Positions 8,228-18,050 are shown, numbered from the stretch's first letter. The stretch is 64,000 nucleotides of DNA from Olsenella sp. An270 (GCF_002159735.1 NZ_NFJF01000003.1:1-64000); one strand, 5' to 3'. Translations and numbers: made by a program. Notes: generated by a model not told the origin, from the sequence alone.

Positions 8228-8889
8228 CCCTCACGAGAAGGGGGACCTTCCCCCTCGTCCTTCTCGCCCTGCTCGTCGCTGCGATCGGCCTGGTGGGCTG
8301 TGCCGGCGGTGTGCGGTCCCAGTCCGTCACCGACGACGACGGGCAGGCTCAGGTCCGGCAGACCGCGGACCCGGACGACGCCTACGCCACCGGGATCCAC
8401 CACGCGCGCATCGACGTGGAGGGCTATGGCTCGATCGAGGTGACGCTCAACGCCAACGCGGCGCCGATCACGGTCTCCAACTTCTGCCACCTGGCCGAGG
8501 AGGGCTTCTACGACGGCCTCACGTTCCACCGCGTGGTCCCCGGCTTCATGATCCAGGGCGGCGACCCCGCCGGCGACGGGACGGGCGGCTCGGACCAGGC
8601 CATCAAGGGGGAGTTCTCCGCCAACGGGGTGGCAAACAGCATCCCGCACACCCGCGGGACCATCTCGATGGCGCGCGCGAGCGACCCCGACTCCGCGAGC
8701 TCGCAGTTCTTCATCATGCAGGAGACCACGCCCTCGCTCGACGGACAGTACGCCGCCTTTGGGACCGTGACCTCGGGAATGGAGGTCGTCGACGCCATCT
8801 GCGAGAAGGTGCCGGTCGCTGACGAGGCGAGCGGGCTGGTGGCGCCCGAGGACCAGCCTGTCATCTCCACGATCGAGGTCATCGACTGA
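8224..8889 (+). CDS. Cyclophilin-type peptidyl-prolyl isomerase lipoprotein
   Basis: The 221-residue product begins with a lipoprotein signal (LLVAAIGLVGC, lipid Cys at about 22) followed by a short polar linker and a cyclophilin domain. The family signatures are present: NFCHLAEEGFYDGLTFHRVVPGFMIQGGDP with the catalytic Arg, then SMARASDPDSASSQFFI. It should catalyse cis-trans isomerisation of prolyl bonds on the outer face of the membrane and assist folding of exported proteins. ATG overlaps the brnQ stop. Length and motifs are complete and normal. Confidence 0.93.
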   Translation: MTLTRRGTFPLVLLALLVAAIGLVGCAGGVRSQSVTDDDGQAQVRQTADPDDAYATGIHHARIDVEGYGSIEVTLNANAAPITVSNFCHLAEEGFYDGLTFHRVVPGFMIQGGDPAGDGTGGSDQAIKGEFSANGVANSIPHTRGTISMARASDPDSASSQFFIMQETTPSLDGQYAAFGTVTSGMEVVDAICEKVPVADEASGLVAPEDQPVISTIEVID

Positions 8890-8959
8890 TGGCCTGGGCT
8901 CTGCGTGGCTGGCAGCCTATGTAAAGGTAAACGCAAAAACTTACTCATATGTGGAGTTC

Positions 8960-9012
8960 TTGACAATACCCTTTCCGCAAACGGCGCTAAATCCACTTTT
9001 TGCGTGGTATAC
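8960..9012 (+). promoter_or_regulatory. Probable promoter region of carD
   Basis: TTGACA lies at 8960-8965 and a TATACT, preceded by TGG, at 9007-9012. They are too far apart to be one promoter. The -10 sits 25 bases before the carD start, so either it works with a weak -35 or two start sites exist. Confidence 0.4.
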
Positions 9013-9037
9013 TCAACCCACGTGAAAGGAGCGGGTC

Positions 9038-9538
9038 ATGTATTCCGTGGGAGACTATCTCGTTCATCCGGGCCAGGGCGTGTGTCAGGTGAAGGATGTG
9101 ACGGACGGTCCCCAGGCGGTCTACCAGCTGCTTCCCATCGGGAAGCGCCATCCGATCCACATCAGCTTCCCCGTTGCCAACGAGCGGCGCCTTCGTCCCG
9201 TGCTCTCGCGTGCCGAGGCCGAGCAGATCATCGAGGACTATCCCACCATCGAGGTCGAGAGCTTCCAGGCGCGCAACAACTCCCTCGAGGAGGAGCACTA
9301 CCGCAACGAGATGCGCCAGGGCTCGTGCCGGGACTCCGTGCGCATCGTGAAGACGTTCCGCATCCGCATCGCCGAGCTGGCGGCCCGCAACAAGCGCCCG
9401 CCGGTCGCCTACGAGCGCATCCTCAAGGAGGCGCGCGAACGCTCCAGCGTGGAGCTTGCCGTCGCCCTCGACTCCACGCCCGAGGACGTCGCGCTGCTGC
9501 TCCAGAGCAGGCTGGACGAGGCCGCCGAGCAGAACTAG
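9038..9538 (+). CDS. carD: CarD/CdnL family RNA polymerase-binding regulator
   Basis: The 166-residue protein begins YSVGDYLVHPGQGVCQVKDV, the CarD/CdnL/TRCF RNA polymerase-interaction domain (about 1-60). The C-terminal half is helical, with a basic segment (FRIRIAELAARNKRPPVAYERIL) as in the DNA-binding domain of CarD. CarD binds the beta subunit of RNA polymerase and stabilises open promoter complexes, notably at rRNA promoters. It has its own promoter and an AAAGGAG ribosome-binding site. Length matches mycobacterial CarD (about 160). The next gene starts 133 bases downstream, after a possible TACAAT -10. Confidence 0.9.
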   Translation: MYSVGDYLVHPGQGVCQVKDVTDGPQAVYQLLPIGKRHPIHISFPVANERRLRPVLSRAEAEQIIEDYPTIEVESFQARNNSLEEEHYRNEMRQGSCRDSVRIVKTFRIRIAELAARNKRPPVAYERILKEARERSSVELAVALDSTPEDVALLLQSRLDEAAEQN

Positions 9539-9671
9539 CGTCTCGGCCCGGTCCCGCGCGGGTCCCTCACGGTTACCGTTTGCGCTCCGTCTCGTGTGGG
9601 GGCTGTGAGTTTTTGTCTCCAGCCCGTACAATGGTGCGCACGCAACGGACCCGTCACAGGGAGGAATCACG

Positions 9672-9962
9672 ATGACGTCCGATCAGGAGGCCCGCGGGAG
9701 CAGGGCCGTCATCACCGTGCTGGGCAGCGACCGTCCGGGCATCGTCGCCGCGGTGGCGGGCGCGCTCAGCGAGCGCCAGGCCAACATCCTGGACATCTCT
9801 CAGACCATCCTGCAGGGCATCTTCACGATGACCATGCTGGTCGACCTTGCCGAGGCCGACTTCTCCGAGCTCAAGGCCCGTCTCGACGAGCTCGCGGAGA
9901 GCCTAGGCGTGCAGATCATGCTGCAGCGCGAGGACGTCTTCCGGTACATGTACCGCCTCTAG
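9672..9962 (+). CDS. ACT-domain protein (UPF0237 type)
   Basis: The 96-residue product is a single ACT domain with the start VITVLGSDRPGIVAAVAGALSERQANILDISQTIL and ends LQREDVFRYMYRL, as in the UPF0237 family of small ACT proteins. These are thought to bind small ligands such as amino acids and act as sensors; in streptococci a homologue binds the Gcv system region. A GGGAGG site precedes the ATG. A possible -10 (TACAAT, about 9627) lies between carD and this gene. In many anaerobes it sits next to a PFL-like or DUF711 gene, but here it precedes citrate synthase, 45 bases away. Confidence 0.88.
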   Translation: MTSDQEARGSRAVITVLGSDRPGIVAAVAGALSERQANILDISQTILQGIFTMTMLVDLAEADFSELKARLDELAESLGVQIMLQREDVFRYMYRL

Positions 9963-10007
9963 CGCCGCTCGAGCGGGCCGGAGTCCCGGCCCCGGGAGGA
10001 GGTTCCC

Positions 10008-11459
10008 ATGATTCACCTGCCCAAGGGTGGCGGGAGGCCCATTCTTACCCCGCGAGACACCCCCGCCTTCGACCACGTGGCCGACGCCTACCCCATGCCG
10101 TCGGTGGGCCTGGGGCTCCCTCCCGTCTCGGACGGCCTCTACCACGGGTACGAGGACGTGGACGTGGTGCCCTCCGAGCTCTATGCCAAGTACGACGTCA
10201 AGCGGGGCCTGCGCAACGCCGACGGCTCGGGCGTGCTCGTGGGCCTCACCACTATCTCCAACGTCCACGGCTACAACAAGACCGACCACGGCGTCGAGCC
10301 CGACGAGGGCGACCTGATCTACCGCGGCTACCGCGTGGCCGACCTCATCGGCGCCTCTCAGGCCGAGGACCGCTTTGGCTACGAGGAGGTCGCCTACCTG
10401 CTCATCGCCGGCAAGCTGCCCACACGCGAGGAGCTTGACGACTTCCGCGCCCGCGTCGACGCCCGCAAGCAGCTCCCCGAGGGCTACTTCGGGATCTTCC
10501 CGCGCGCCACCTACAGCCACAACATCATGAACGTGCTGCAGCGCGCGACGCTTCTTCTCTACGCCTTCGACCCCAACCCCGACGACACCTCGCCCACGCA
10601 CGAGATCGACGTGGCGCTCTCCCTGCTCGGCCGCTGGCCGCGCACCGCGGCCGTGGCGCACGCTGCCCACAAGGCGGAGATCGCGGACGAGAAGCTCGTG
10701 GTGCCTCCGATCCGCGAGGGATACTCCATGGCCGAGACCGTCCTCGACGTCCTGCGCAGCGACGACGGCTTCACGCACGACGAGGCGATGCTGCTCGACG
10801 TCATGCTCATCCTGCACGCCGAGCACGGTGGCGGCAACAACTCCACGTTCACCACGCGCGTCCTGTCGTCGTCCGGCACCGACGCCTACTCCGCGTACGC
10901 CGCGGCGATCGGCTCGCTCAAGGGCCCCAAGCACGGCGGCGCCAACTTCAAGGTGAGCGGCATGATCGACGACGTGGCCTCCCACGTGCGCCACTGGGAC
11001 TCCGAGGACGAGGTGGCGAGCTACCTCGCCAAGATCGTCCGCAAGGAGGCCTTCGACAAGACCGGCCTCATCTATGGGCTGGGACATGCGGTCTACACGC
11101 TCTCCGACCCGCGCGCCCAGATCGTGAAGACCTACGCACGCAAGGTCGCGGCCGAGAAGGGCCTGCTCGAGCGCTTTGACCTCATCGAGAGCATCGAGCG
11201 TCTGGGACCGCAGGTCATGCGTGACGTCAAGGGCTCGGGCAAGGCCATCTGCGCCAACATCGACCTCTACACGGGCTTCATCTATTCGATGCTGGGGATC
11301 GAGCCGGACCTCTACACGGCGATCTTCGCGATGGCGCGTCTCGCCGGCTGGACCGCGCACCGCATGGAGGAGCTCTACGGCGCCGGTCGCATCATCCGTC
11401 CGGCCTACAACTCCGTCATGCCTCACGGCGGCGACTACGTGCCCCTTGACGAGCGGTAG
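10008..11459 (+). CDS. gltA: Citrate synthase
   Basis: The 483-residue enzyme condenses oxaloacetate and acetyl-CoA to citrate. Citrate synthase signatures are present: RGYRVADLI, the HAEHGGGNNSTF segment with an active-site His, GSLKGPKHGGAN, GLGHAVYTLSDPRA with the second His, and a C-terminal RPAYNSVMP. The N-terminus is about 40 residues longer than minimal enzymes, which is common in type II-like citrate synthases of Clostridia and Coriobacteria. A GGGAGGAGG ribosome-binding site precedes the ATG. In a fermentative organism it probably supplies 2-oxoglutarate for glutamate synthesis. The gene converges on the STAND gene 47 bases downstream. 2-Methylcitrate synthase is the alternative. 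Confidence 0.9.
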   Translation: MIHLPKGGGRPILTPRDTPAFDHVADAYPMPSVGLGLPPVSDGLYHGYEDVDVVPSELYAKYDVKRGLRNADGSGVLVGLTTISNVHGYNKTDHGVEPDEGDLIYRGYRVADLIGASQAEDRFGYEEVAYLLIAGKLPTREELDDFRARVDARKQLPEGYFGIFPRATYSHNIMNVLQRATLLLYAFDPNPDDTSPTHEIDVALSLLGRWPRTAAVAHAAHKAEIADEKLVVPPIREGYSMAETVLDVLRSDDGFTHDEAMLLDVMLILHAEHGGGNNSTFTTRVLSSSGTDAYSAYAAAIGSLKGPKHGGANFKVSGMIDDVASHVRHWDSEDEVASYLAKIVRKEAFDKTGLIYGLGHAVYTLSDPRAQIVKTYARKVAAEKGLLERFDLIESIERLGPQVMRDVKGSGKAICANIDLYTGFIYSMLGIEPDLYTAIFAMARLAGWTAHRMEELYGAGRIIRPAYNSVMPHGGDYVPLDER

Positions 11460-11506
11460 TGGGGTCGCATCGGCGACGCGCCGTTACCCGGCGATCGGGT
11501 GCCGGT

Positions 11507-14500
11507 TCAGGTGAGGCGCGCCTGTCGACGCCTGGCCTCGGCCGCGCGCCCCTTGAGGTAGCGCTTGAGCTCCCAACTCAGCCCGTGCGTCGACACGCGC
11601 GCCCAGCCGGCCAGATCGTCGAGGAGCGAGAGGTGCTCCTTGACCGCCTCCGGCACGGAGGCGTAGAGATCGTAGAGGGGCTCCACCTTGAGGCCGATGG
11701 TCAGTGCGGTGTCCGTGTCCTTGCGGAGCTTGGCGTACAGGACCGTGCGCGAGCCCAGCTCGAGCTCGTAGCGACGAATGCGCCCCTCCTCGGGAAGGCG
11801 ATCCGCGATCGCCTCGCAGTCGTCCACCACCTGTGCGGCGGTGCACGGCTTGACATGGTCCAGCAGGCGTCCGTCGCAGTAGGTGCTGGCGAGCTGCTCC
11901 AGGAGGCCCAGCGTCATCGGTACCCTCTGCCGCGCCTGCTCGGGAGGCTGGCCGCAGATCACCCTCCGCATGTCCCCGATGGCCGCGAGGAGCAGCAGCT
12001 CGACCTGCGACCTGTCCGCGTCGGCCACCGGCTCGAACGTCCGCGCGAGGTTGCCCAGCAGCGCCGCCCTGTTCCCGGGCTCGTCTGCCCCCAGGCGCTC
12101 GTAGTCGCCGAGCGCGGCGTTGAACCTCGAGCGAGCCTCGTCGCGCCTGCCCAGAGCCAGGCAGAGCGTCCCCGCGTTCGAGCGTGCCCGGAGGAGCTCC
12201 CACCCGAGCTGGTCCCGCTCCTCCTCTACCCCCGTAGCCGTCCCCGACCCCAGCCATGCGTCGGTAAGGGAGAGGGCGTCGTCCAGGGTCGCGAGCGCGC
12301 CCGTCCGGTCTCCGTTGGCCTCGAGCCATGTCGCGTACACTACCGACAGGCGCACGAGGTTCAGGTAGCTGTTGTAGGTGGGTGCCTGCGCCCGGAGCGC
12401 GTCGAGAGTCTCGCGCAGCTCCCTCCAGGCCACCCGCACGCCGTCCTGGTCCTTCTCGGCGGCGCGCTGGTTGAGCAGGCGGACTCGGCGGACGAGAAGG
12501 TCCATGGGGTTGCCCGTCTGCTCCGCCGCCCCGCCGGCGGAGCGCGAGGTAGCCTGTCGGTCGAGTGCGGCGAGGCGCTCGCCGGGCAGGGAGATCACGT
12601 CCCCGAGACGTCCCAGCGAGAAGTCGGCCGTCGCGTCGATCGGCTGGTCGAGCAGCCGGCGGTCGAGCAGGATTCGCGTGACGTCCCGCTCGTGCTGGGC
12701 GAGGAATGCCCGGCCCTCGGGGTCGTCGGCAAGGCGGCGGCATGCGGCGGCGAACCCCTTGGCGATGTTGGGGTCAACGGGGGCCGTGCTGGACGCCTGT
12801 ACGAGCAGGGTGAGGGTGGTGATGAGCTCCTCGTCGGCCGGCCGGGCATCGTTCGCGCCGCCCAGTGCCTCCATGCAGCGCGCCGTCGTGACTAGCAGGA
12901 GGCAGAGGCTCTGGATGAAGAGGAAGCTCGTGCCCATTGCCTCGCGCGCACCGTTCAGCAAGTCGGACATCTCGCGGGTCTGGAGCAGGGCAGCGTGCGT
13001 ATCTCCCGCAGAAAGGGCGTCGTCTGCCGCGTTGAAGCGCATTCCCACCAGACCGCCGAGCGTATCGGGGCAGGGTTTCCTCTGGTAGGCGGACCGCATG
13101 GCGTCGATGGCGGTGCCGTAGGCGCGCGCGGCCGCCGCATGGTCGCCCGCTCGCGCGCTCAGGGCCGCCAGCGTGACGCTCATGTTGGTGAGGGAGATGG
13201 TGAGCTCGTCGCCCCCGACCTGCTCACCGGTTGCCGTGTCGGGTTTGAGGGCGCGTTGGAGCCGCTCGGACGCCCTCTCCATGAGCGCGAGGCCCCGCTC
13301 CACGTCGTCCTGGCGTTGCGCCACAATCCTCAGCACCTCCGCCTCGCGTACGAGGGCGAGGGGGGTCTGTCGCGCGGCCTCGAGGGCAGTGAGCAGCCGC
13401 CCCATGATCTCACTGGCAAACGACTCCGTGTGCGCCTCGTACAGGGTGCGATGCGTGGAGACGACCATGAGGGCGGAAAGGCGCATGAGCGCATCGGGGC
13501 CCTGGTCCAACGACGCGTCGATCACAGGCCACAGGAAGCTGTCCTGCGGCCGCGTCGCGCGCTCCTCGCGGACGGCGCGGGCGAGCTCAGCGGCTGCGAC
13601 CTCGCTGTTCATGTGGATGAGGGCCACCGGGACGTCCACGTGGCGCCGGGCGGCCACGAGCAGGCGCAGCACCTCGCGATTAGCCTCCCACACCAGGGGA
13701 GAGGACAACGTCTCCGACGTGGCGCCCCGGAGCCTCCTCAGGAAGTGGCCGGCAAGGATTGTGCTGACGACCACACGGTCCTTCTCGCTGAGCCAGCCCA
13801 TGATAGCCGTGCGGAACACCCTCTCGGAGAGGTCCCACTTGCCGCTCTCGCGCTGCACGAGGACGGGGCCCATGAGGCGCCGGAACCACGTGAGGTCGGG
13901 CATGGTGAGTCCCTGCGGGCCAAACAGGGCGAGGAGGTCCTCGTCGCGCAGCCCGAATCGCGTGACCGCGAGGTAGACGAGAACCGTGTAGAGGGCTTCC
14001 TCCCGGAGGCCGGTGACTGTGGAGGCGCGCTCGAGCAGGGTCAGCAGGAGCTCCTCGTCGTGGGAGGGGAGGTCGGCGAGGCGCCCTCGCAGGAGCTCGG
14101 TGAGCGCGCCCATGGCGGTGTCCCCGCGCGCCGCGCGCTCGTCCGCCCAAGCGTAGTCGCGCTCGTCCAGGGCGAGAAGAACCTGGAGGCAGAGCGCGAG
14201 GTGCAGCGGCGTGAGCGCCTGACCGCTGGCAAGGGCGGCCACGTCGTCGAGGACGGCCTCGGGAAGCGTCTTGTGGGCCTCGCGCGCCAGCCCGCGAGCG
14301 ACCTCACGGGCGGATTGTGCGTCGAGAGGCGTCAGGGGCAGGGTCGTGCCGCCGAGCCGGTACAGAGAGGCGAGCCCGTGCTCGGTCTCAGCCGAGCAGA
14401 CGACGCGGCACCCGTCGGGGAGGTCCGGCAGCCACGCGAGGGGATCGTCGCCGATCGTCTCGAGCTCGTCGACGGCGTCGACCACCAGGATGACGGGGCG

Positions 14501-15610
14501 TCGCTGGCAGACGAGACCCAGAATCCTCGCGAACCTGTCGCGGCTGGCGTCGAGGGGCGTGACCCCTGTGTTCCGCAGGAGTCCGTCGTAGTCAAGCGAG
14601 CCGGTCACGTCTGGGTTCTCATCGTAGAGGGCCCGCGAGAAGAAGTGTGTGACCCCGCCGACGCTGGAGCTCTGATACGTGCGACCGCAGAGGGCGGCCA
14701 CCACGCAGGCGTCGGCTCGGCTCCTCCTCAGCTCAAGGGCCGCACGGGCGAGCAGCGTCGTCTTGCCCATGCCCGACGCCCCGGTGACGAGCAGCACGGG
14801 GTCGCCCTGCGCGGTCTCCCTGTCGCAGAAGGCAAGGATACGCCGCAGCTCCTCCTCGCGCGCGATGCAGAGACGGCCACCCTCCTCGATGAGGCGCCCC
14901 TGGGTCCCCCGCTCCACGCCATCGTCGGTGGGATCCTCGGGCGCTGGGCCCCAGAGCTCGCCGAGCCGCTGCGTGATGACCTCGGTGAGCATCGAGCAGA
15001 ACGCGTCGAGGTCGTAGCTTCCGTCACCGCGCACGCTGATCTGGTACTCGCGGACGCGATCCGGCCTCTGCCGGACGCGGGATCGCAGCTCCTCCTGGCG
15101 GCGCAGGTCCTCGCCCGTGCTCAGGAAGCGCTCTCGCTGGGCGTCGGTGAGCGCGCTGATGTTGGAGATGGTCCGGACGCAGCACAGGGTGAGTCCGTCC
15201 TTCTCCGACTGTTCGAGGCCGTAGGCGATCTCCAGCTCGGTCATGCTGCGGCCCGTTGGGAGTCCGGGGTAGTCATATGAGAGCTCACAGAGGCCGTTGG
15301 CGTCGGGCACGTAGCCGTAGCGTTGTCCCACGAGGGCTAGGAAGAAGGGACGGCAGCGCCTGATCTCGTCAAGGCAGGTGTGCATGACCCTGCGCTCCTG
15401 CCCCGCCTCGTCAATGCCGGTCGTGTCGATGCCCCAGCGCAGGTCGACGATCGAGACGGTGGTCCCGTGGCGCGCGGCGAGCTCCTCCAGGCGCGGCAGA
15501 ACATGGTCTCGGATGGCGTCTCGCTCGAGCTGCATGTCGCGAAACGTGCTCGAGACGAAGATTGAGACCGGTGCGGGTGGGCGCCACGTGCTCGAGGACA
15601 CCGCGATCAC
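11507..15610 (-). CDS. DUF4062-NACHT STAND ATPase with long helical-repeat C-terminus
   Basis: This 1367-residue protein combines three parts. Residues 15-135 are a DUF4062 domain: SIFVSSTFRDMQLERDAI, VDLRWGID, then CLDEIRRCRPFFLALVGQRYGYVPD. This pattern closely recalls the N-terminal region of the animal proteins TEP1, NPHP3 and NWD1. Residues 270-440 are a NACHT-type ATPase with Walker A GASGMGKTT (277-285) and Walker B VILVVDAVDEL (373-383). From about 640 the chain is Ala/Leu/Arg-rich helical repeat, TPR-like in the 800-1340 region. Such STAND proteins sense a ligand through the repeats and oligomerise; many act in antiphage defence, with the N-terminal domain as effector. Start GTG at 15610 has a weak ribosome-binding site. 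It follows kup by 69 bases on the same strand. Function is unproven. Confidence 0.8.
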   Translation of the reverse strand: MIAVSSSTWRPPAPVSIFVSSTFRDMQLERDAIRDHVLPRLEELAARHGTTVSIVDLRWGIDTTGIDEAGQERRVMHTCLDEIRRCRPFFLALVGQRYGYVPDANGLCELSYDYPGLPTGRSMTELEIAYGLEQSEKDGLTLCCVRTISNISALTDAQRERFLSTGEDLRRQEELRSRVRQRPDRVREYQISVRGDGSYDLDAFCSMLTEVITQRLGELWGPAPEDPTDDGVERGTQGRLIEEGGRLCIAREEELRRILAFCDRETAQGDPVLLVTGASGMGKTTLLARAALELRRSRADACVVAALCGRTYQSSSVGGVTHFFSRALYDENPDVTGSLDYDGLLRNTGVTPLDASRDRFARILGLVCQRRPVILVVDAVDELETIGDDPLAWLPDLPDGCRVVCSAETEHGLASLYRLGGTTLPLTPLDAQSAREVARGLAREAHKTLPEAVLDDVAALASGQALTPLHLALCLQVLLALDERDYAWADERAARGDTAMGALTELLRGRLADLPSHDEELLLTLLERASTVTGLREEALYTVLVYLAVTRFGLRDEDLLALFGPQGLTMPDLTWFRRLMGPVLVQRESGKWDLSERVFRTAIMGWLSEKDRVVVSTILAGHFLRRLRGATSETLSSPLVWEANREVLRLLVAARRHVDVPVALIHMNSEVAAAELARAVREERATRPQDSFLWPVIDASLDQGPDALMRLSALMVVSTHRTLYEAHTESFASEIMGRLLTALEAARQTPLALVREAEVLRIVAQRQDDVERGLALMERASERLQRALKPDTATGEQVGGDELTISLTNMSVTLAALSARAGDHAAAARAYGTAIDAMRSAYQRKPCPDTLGGLVGMRFNAADDALSAGDTHAALLQTREMSDLLNGAREAMGTSFLFIQSLCLLLVTTARCMEALGGANDARPADEELITTLTLLVQASSTAPVDPNIAKGFAAACRRLADDPEGRAFLAQHERDVTRILLDRRLLDQPIDATADFSLGRLGDVISLPGERLAALDRQATSRSAGGAAEQTGNPMDLLVRRVRLLNQRAAEKDQDGVRVAWRELRETLDALRAQAPTYNSYLNLVRLSVVYATWLEANGDRTGALATLDDALSLTDAWLGSGTATGVEEERDQLGWELLRARSNAGTLCLALGRRDEARSRFNAALGDYERLGADEPGNRAALLGNLARTFEPVADADRSQVELLLLAAIGDMRRVICGQPPEQARQRVPMTLGLLEQLASTYCDGRLLDHVKPCTAAQVVDDCEAIADRLPEEGRIRRYELELGSRTVLYAKLRKDTDTALTIGLKVEPLYDLYASVPEAVKEHLSLLDDLAGWARVSTHGLSWELKRYLKGRAAEARRRQARLT

Positions 15611-15679
15611 CTCCGTGGGACGGCGCGACAGCCGGTCCTTCTCGCCGTCCTAGTCCTTCTCGTCCTCCTCGGCGAGACC

Positions 15680-17926
15680 CTACTCCTCGCCCTCCTGGGT
15701 GACTTCTGTGTCCTCGTCGTCCTCCTCGTCGATGACGAGCGGGCGGAACGTGGCGGTGTCGCCGCCCACGAGGCCGCGCATGGCCTCCTCGGCCTGGGCC
15801 TCGCGCTCGTCCCTCATGTGGACGGAGAAGATGTCATCGTCGTCCTCGGAGCTCTCGTGAGCCTCGGCCTGCTTGGCGGCGACCTGCGGCGCCACCTCCT
15901 CGAGCGGGCGGCGCGTGAGCTTGTGCTGGCGCTTGGTCTTGGAGAAGAGCGGCACGTACTCAAAGATGACGCTCGAGTTCTCCAGTCCGTACCAGCGCGC
16001 GGGCGATCCGCAGAAGCTGCGGATGAGGTACTTGAGCTCGATGAGGCGCTGGTCGAAGCCCGAGATGTCGGTCTCGGGGGAGATCATCTTGCGGATGAGG
16101 CAGAAGCGGAAGTCGCCCACCGTGCTGTGCTCGCGGTAGATCGAGTACTTGTGGTTCTGCGGGGCGAGCTGACCGCGCTCCATGAGGTCGGCCACGATCT
16201 GGTAGAGGTAGGTGTTGATGCGCTGGTTCACCTTGAAGCCCAGGCGCAGCTGCACCTTGAAGAGGAAGTCGGTGTCAAAGTCGTTGACGATGAACTCGTG
16301 GGTGTGCGGCTCGTCGGTGACCTGGACGTTGAGGAAGTAGTACGCCTTGGCGCGCTTGGGGCGCTTGTCCAGGATCGAGTAGAGGATGTCGCGGTCGAGC
16401 TTGTCGAACGACGAGTCGTTGGTGAGGAAGACCAGGTTGTCGGCAAGCAGCGGGTAGTCGTCGTCGTGGGAGAGGTCGAAGATCTGGTCCAGGTACTCGC
16501 GAACGGGCAGGTAGACCGTCTGCGTGCGCTCGACGGCCGTGCCGCGGCGCCACACGTACATGACCACGAAGATCAGGAAGCTCATGATCACGGTGACGTA
16601 GCCGCCGTGGAAGAACTTCGTGAGGCTCGAGAAGAAGAACATGAACTCGATGGCGCCGAAGAAGATCGCGAAGGGCACGGCCAGTGCGGTCTTGTGCTGC
16701 ACGCGGGAGAGGTACATCGTGAGCAGGATCGTGGTCATGAGCATCGTGACCGTGATGGCCAGGCCATAGGCGGCCTCCATGTGCGCCGAGGTCTGGAACA
16801 GCAGCACCACGCAGATGCAGCCGATCCACATGATGCTGTTGACCAGCGGGATGTAGATCTGGCCCTTGGTCTCGGAGGGGTAGTTGATGCGCATGTGGGG
16901 CATGAGGTCCAGGCGCACCGCCTCGGAGACGATGGAGTAGGAGCCGGTGATGAGCGCCTGGGAGGCGATGATCGCGGCGAAGGTGGAGAGCAGGACGGCG
17001 AAGACGCGGATCTGCTCGGGGAGCATCTGGAAGAACGGGTTGAGGTCGCTGACGGAGGCAAGGTCGGCGTTGCCGGCGTTGGCGATGATCCAGGCGCCCT
17101 GGCCCAGGTAGTTGAGGATTAGGCAGACCTTCACGAACGGCCAGGTGGCGTAGATGTTGGGCTTGCCCACGTGGCCCATGTCGGAGTAGAGGGCCTCGGC
17201 GCCGGTGGTGCAGAGGAACACGTTGCCCAGGACCATGAGGCCGGCGGCGTTGAGGTTGCCGTCAAAGAGGAACGTGATGCCGCGCAGCGGGTTGAAGGCG
17301 CGCAGGACGTTGAGGTCGAGGCCGATGTTCATGAGGCCGGCGGCAGCGAGGAAGACGAACCACAGCGTCATGACCGGGCCGAAGAGCTTGCCGATCGTGG
17401 AGGTGCCCGCCTTCTGCAGGAAGAAGAGCACGCAGAGGATGCAGATCACGATGGCGACGACGATGCCCTGGTTGTCGCCGATGACGGAGTAGATGAAGTC
17501 GACGGTGCGCAGGCCCTCGATGGCGGTGGTGACGGTGACGGCCGGGGTGAGGATGCCGTCCGCCAGAAGCGCGGCGCCACCGATCATGGCGGGGATGATG
17601 AGCCAGCGCCCGCAGCGCTTGACCAGGCTGTAGAGCGCGAAGATGCCGCCCTCGTTGTGGTTGTCGGCCTTCATGGCCACGAGCACGTACTTGACCGTGG
17701 TGATGAGGGTGAGCGTCCAGATGATGAGCGAGAGGGCGCCCAGCACCACGTCCTGGGACATGGTGGGCAGGCCGCCGTTTCCGGAGATGATCGCCTTCAG
17801 GGTGTACATCGGGCTCGTGCCGATGTCTCCGTACACGACGCCCAGGGTGACGAGGATCATCGCCGCGGAGAGGGGGATGCCCGTGTAGCGGGCCTTGCGC
17901 GCGGCGGGCGCGAGATTCGTGGCCAT
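15680..17926 (-). CDS. kup: Kup-type potassium transporter
   Basis: The 748-residue protein has the KUP/HAK/KT signature near its N-terminus (LGVVYGDIGTSPMYTLKAI) and about 12 membrane helices, including DNHNEGGIFALYSL and LLADGILTPAVTV. It takes up K+ with protons. A cytoplasmic C-terminal domain follows residue 460 and ends in a long Glu/Asp-rich tail (about residues 680-748) that is unusual in its acidity. The start has a GGAG site four to five bases upstream. The upstream intergenic region carries an inverted repeat. The STAND gene follows at 69 bases and may be cotranscribed. Confidence 0.93.
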   Translation of the reverse strand: MATNLAPAARKARYTGIPLSAAMILVTLGVVYGDIGTSPMYTLKAIISGNGGLPTMSQDVVLGALSLIIWTLTLITTVKYVLVAMKADNHNEGGIFALYSLVKRCGRWLIIPAMIGGAALLADGILTPAVTVTTAIEGLRTVDFIYSVIGDNQGIVVAIVICILCVLFFLQKAGTSTIGKLFGPVMTLWFVFLAAAGLMNIGLDLNVLRAFNPLRGITFLFDGNLNAAGLMVLGNVFLCTTGAEALYSDMGHVGKPNIYATWPFVKVCLILNYLGQGAWIIANAGNADLASVSDLNPFFQMLPEQIRVFAVLLSTFAAIIASQALITGSYSIVSEAVRLDLMPHMRINYPSETKGQIYIPLVNSIMWIGCICVVLLFQTSAHMEAAYGLAITVTMLMTTILLTMYLSRVQHKTALAVPFAIFFGAIEFMFFFSSLTKFFHGGYVTVIMSFLIFVVMYVWRRGTAVERTQTVYLPVREYLDQIFDLSHDDDYPLLADNLVFLTNDSSFDKLDRDILYSILDKRPKRAKAYYFLNVQVTDEPHTHEFIVNDFDTDFLFKVQLRLGFKVNQRINTYLYQIVADLMERGQLAPQNHKYSIYREHSTVGDFRFCLIRKMISPETDISGFDQRLIELKYLIRSFCGSPARWYGLENSSVIFEYVPLFSKTKRQHKLTRRPLEEVAPQVAAKQAEAHESSEDDDDIFSVHMRDEREAQAEEAMRGLVGGDTATFRPLVIDEEDDEDTEVTQEGEE

Positions 17927-18050
17927 GGAACTCCAAACTCGGGGCTACTAAAGACGCGTCAAGTGTAGCGTTTCTCGCCACGTTCCGCCGTTCTTCTCGC
18001 CGAGTAGCGGCCCTTCTCGCCCGGCGTCAACCGCTTGCTGCGGCACTCGG

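Noticed and set aside
12995-15280. 761-codon plus-strand frame opposite the STAND gene
   Set aside because: Composition is typical of an antisense frame, and the minus-strand product has complete DUF4062 and NACHT motifs.
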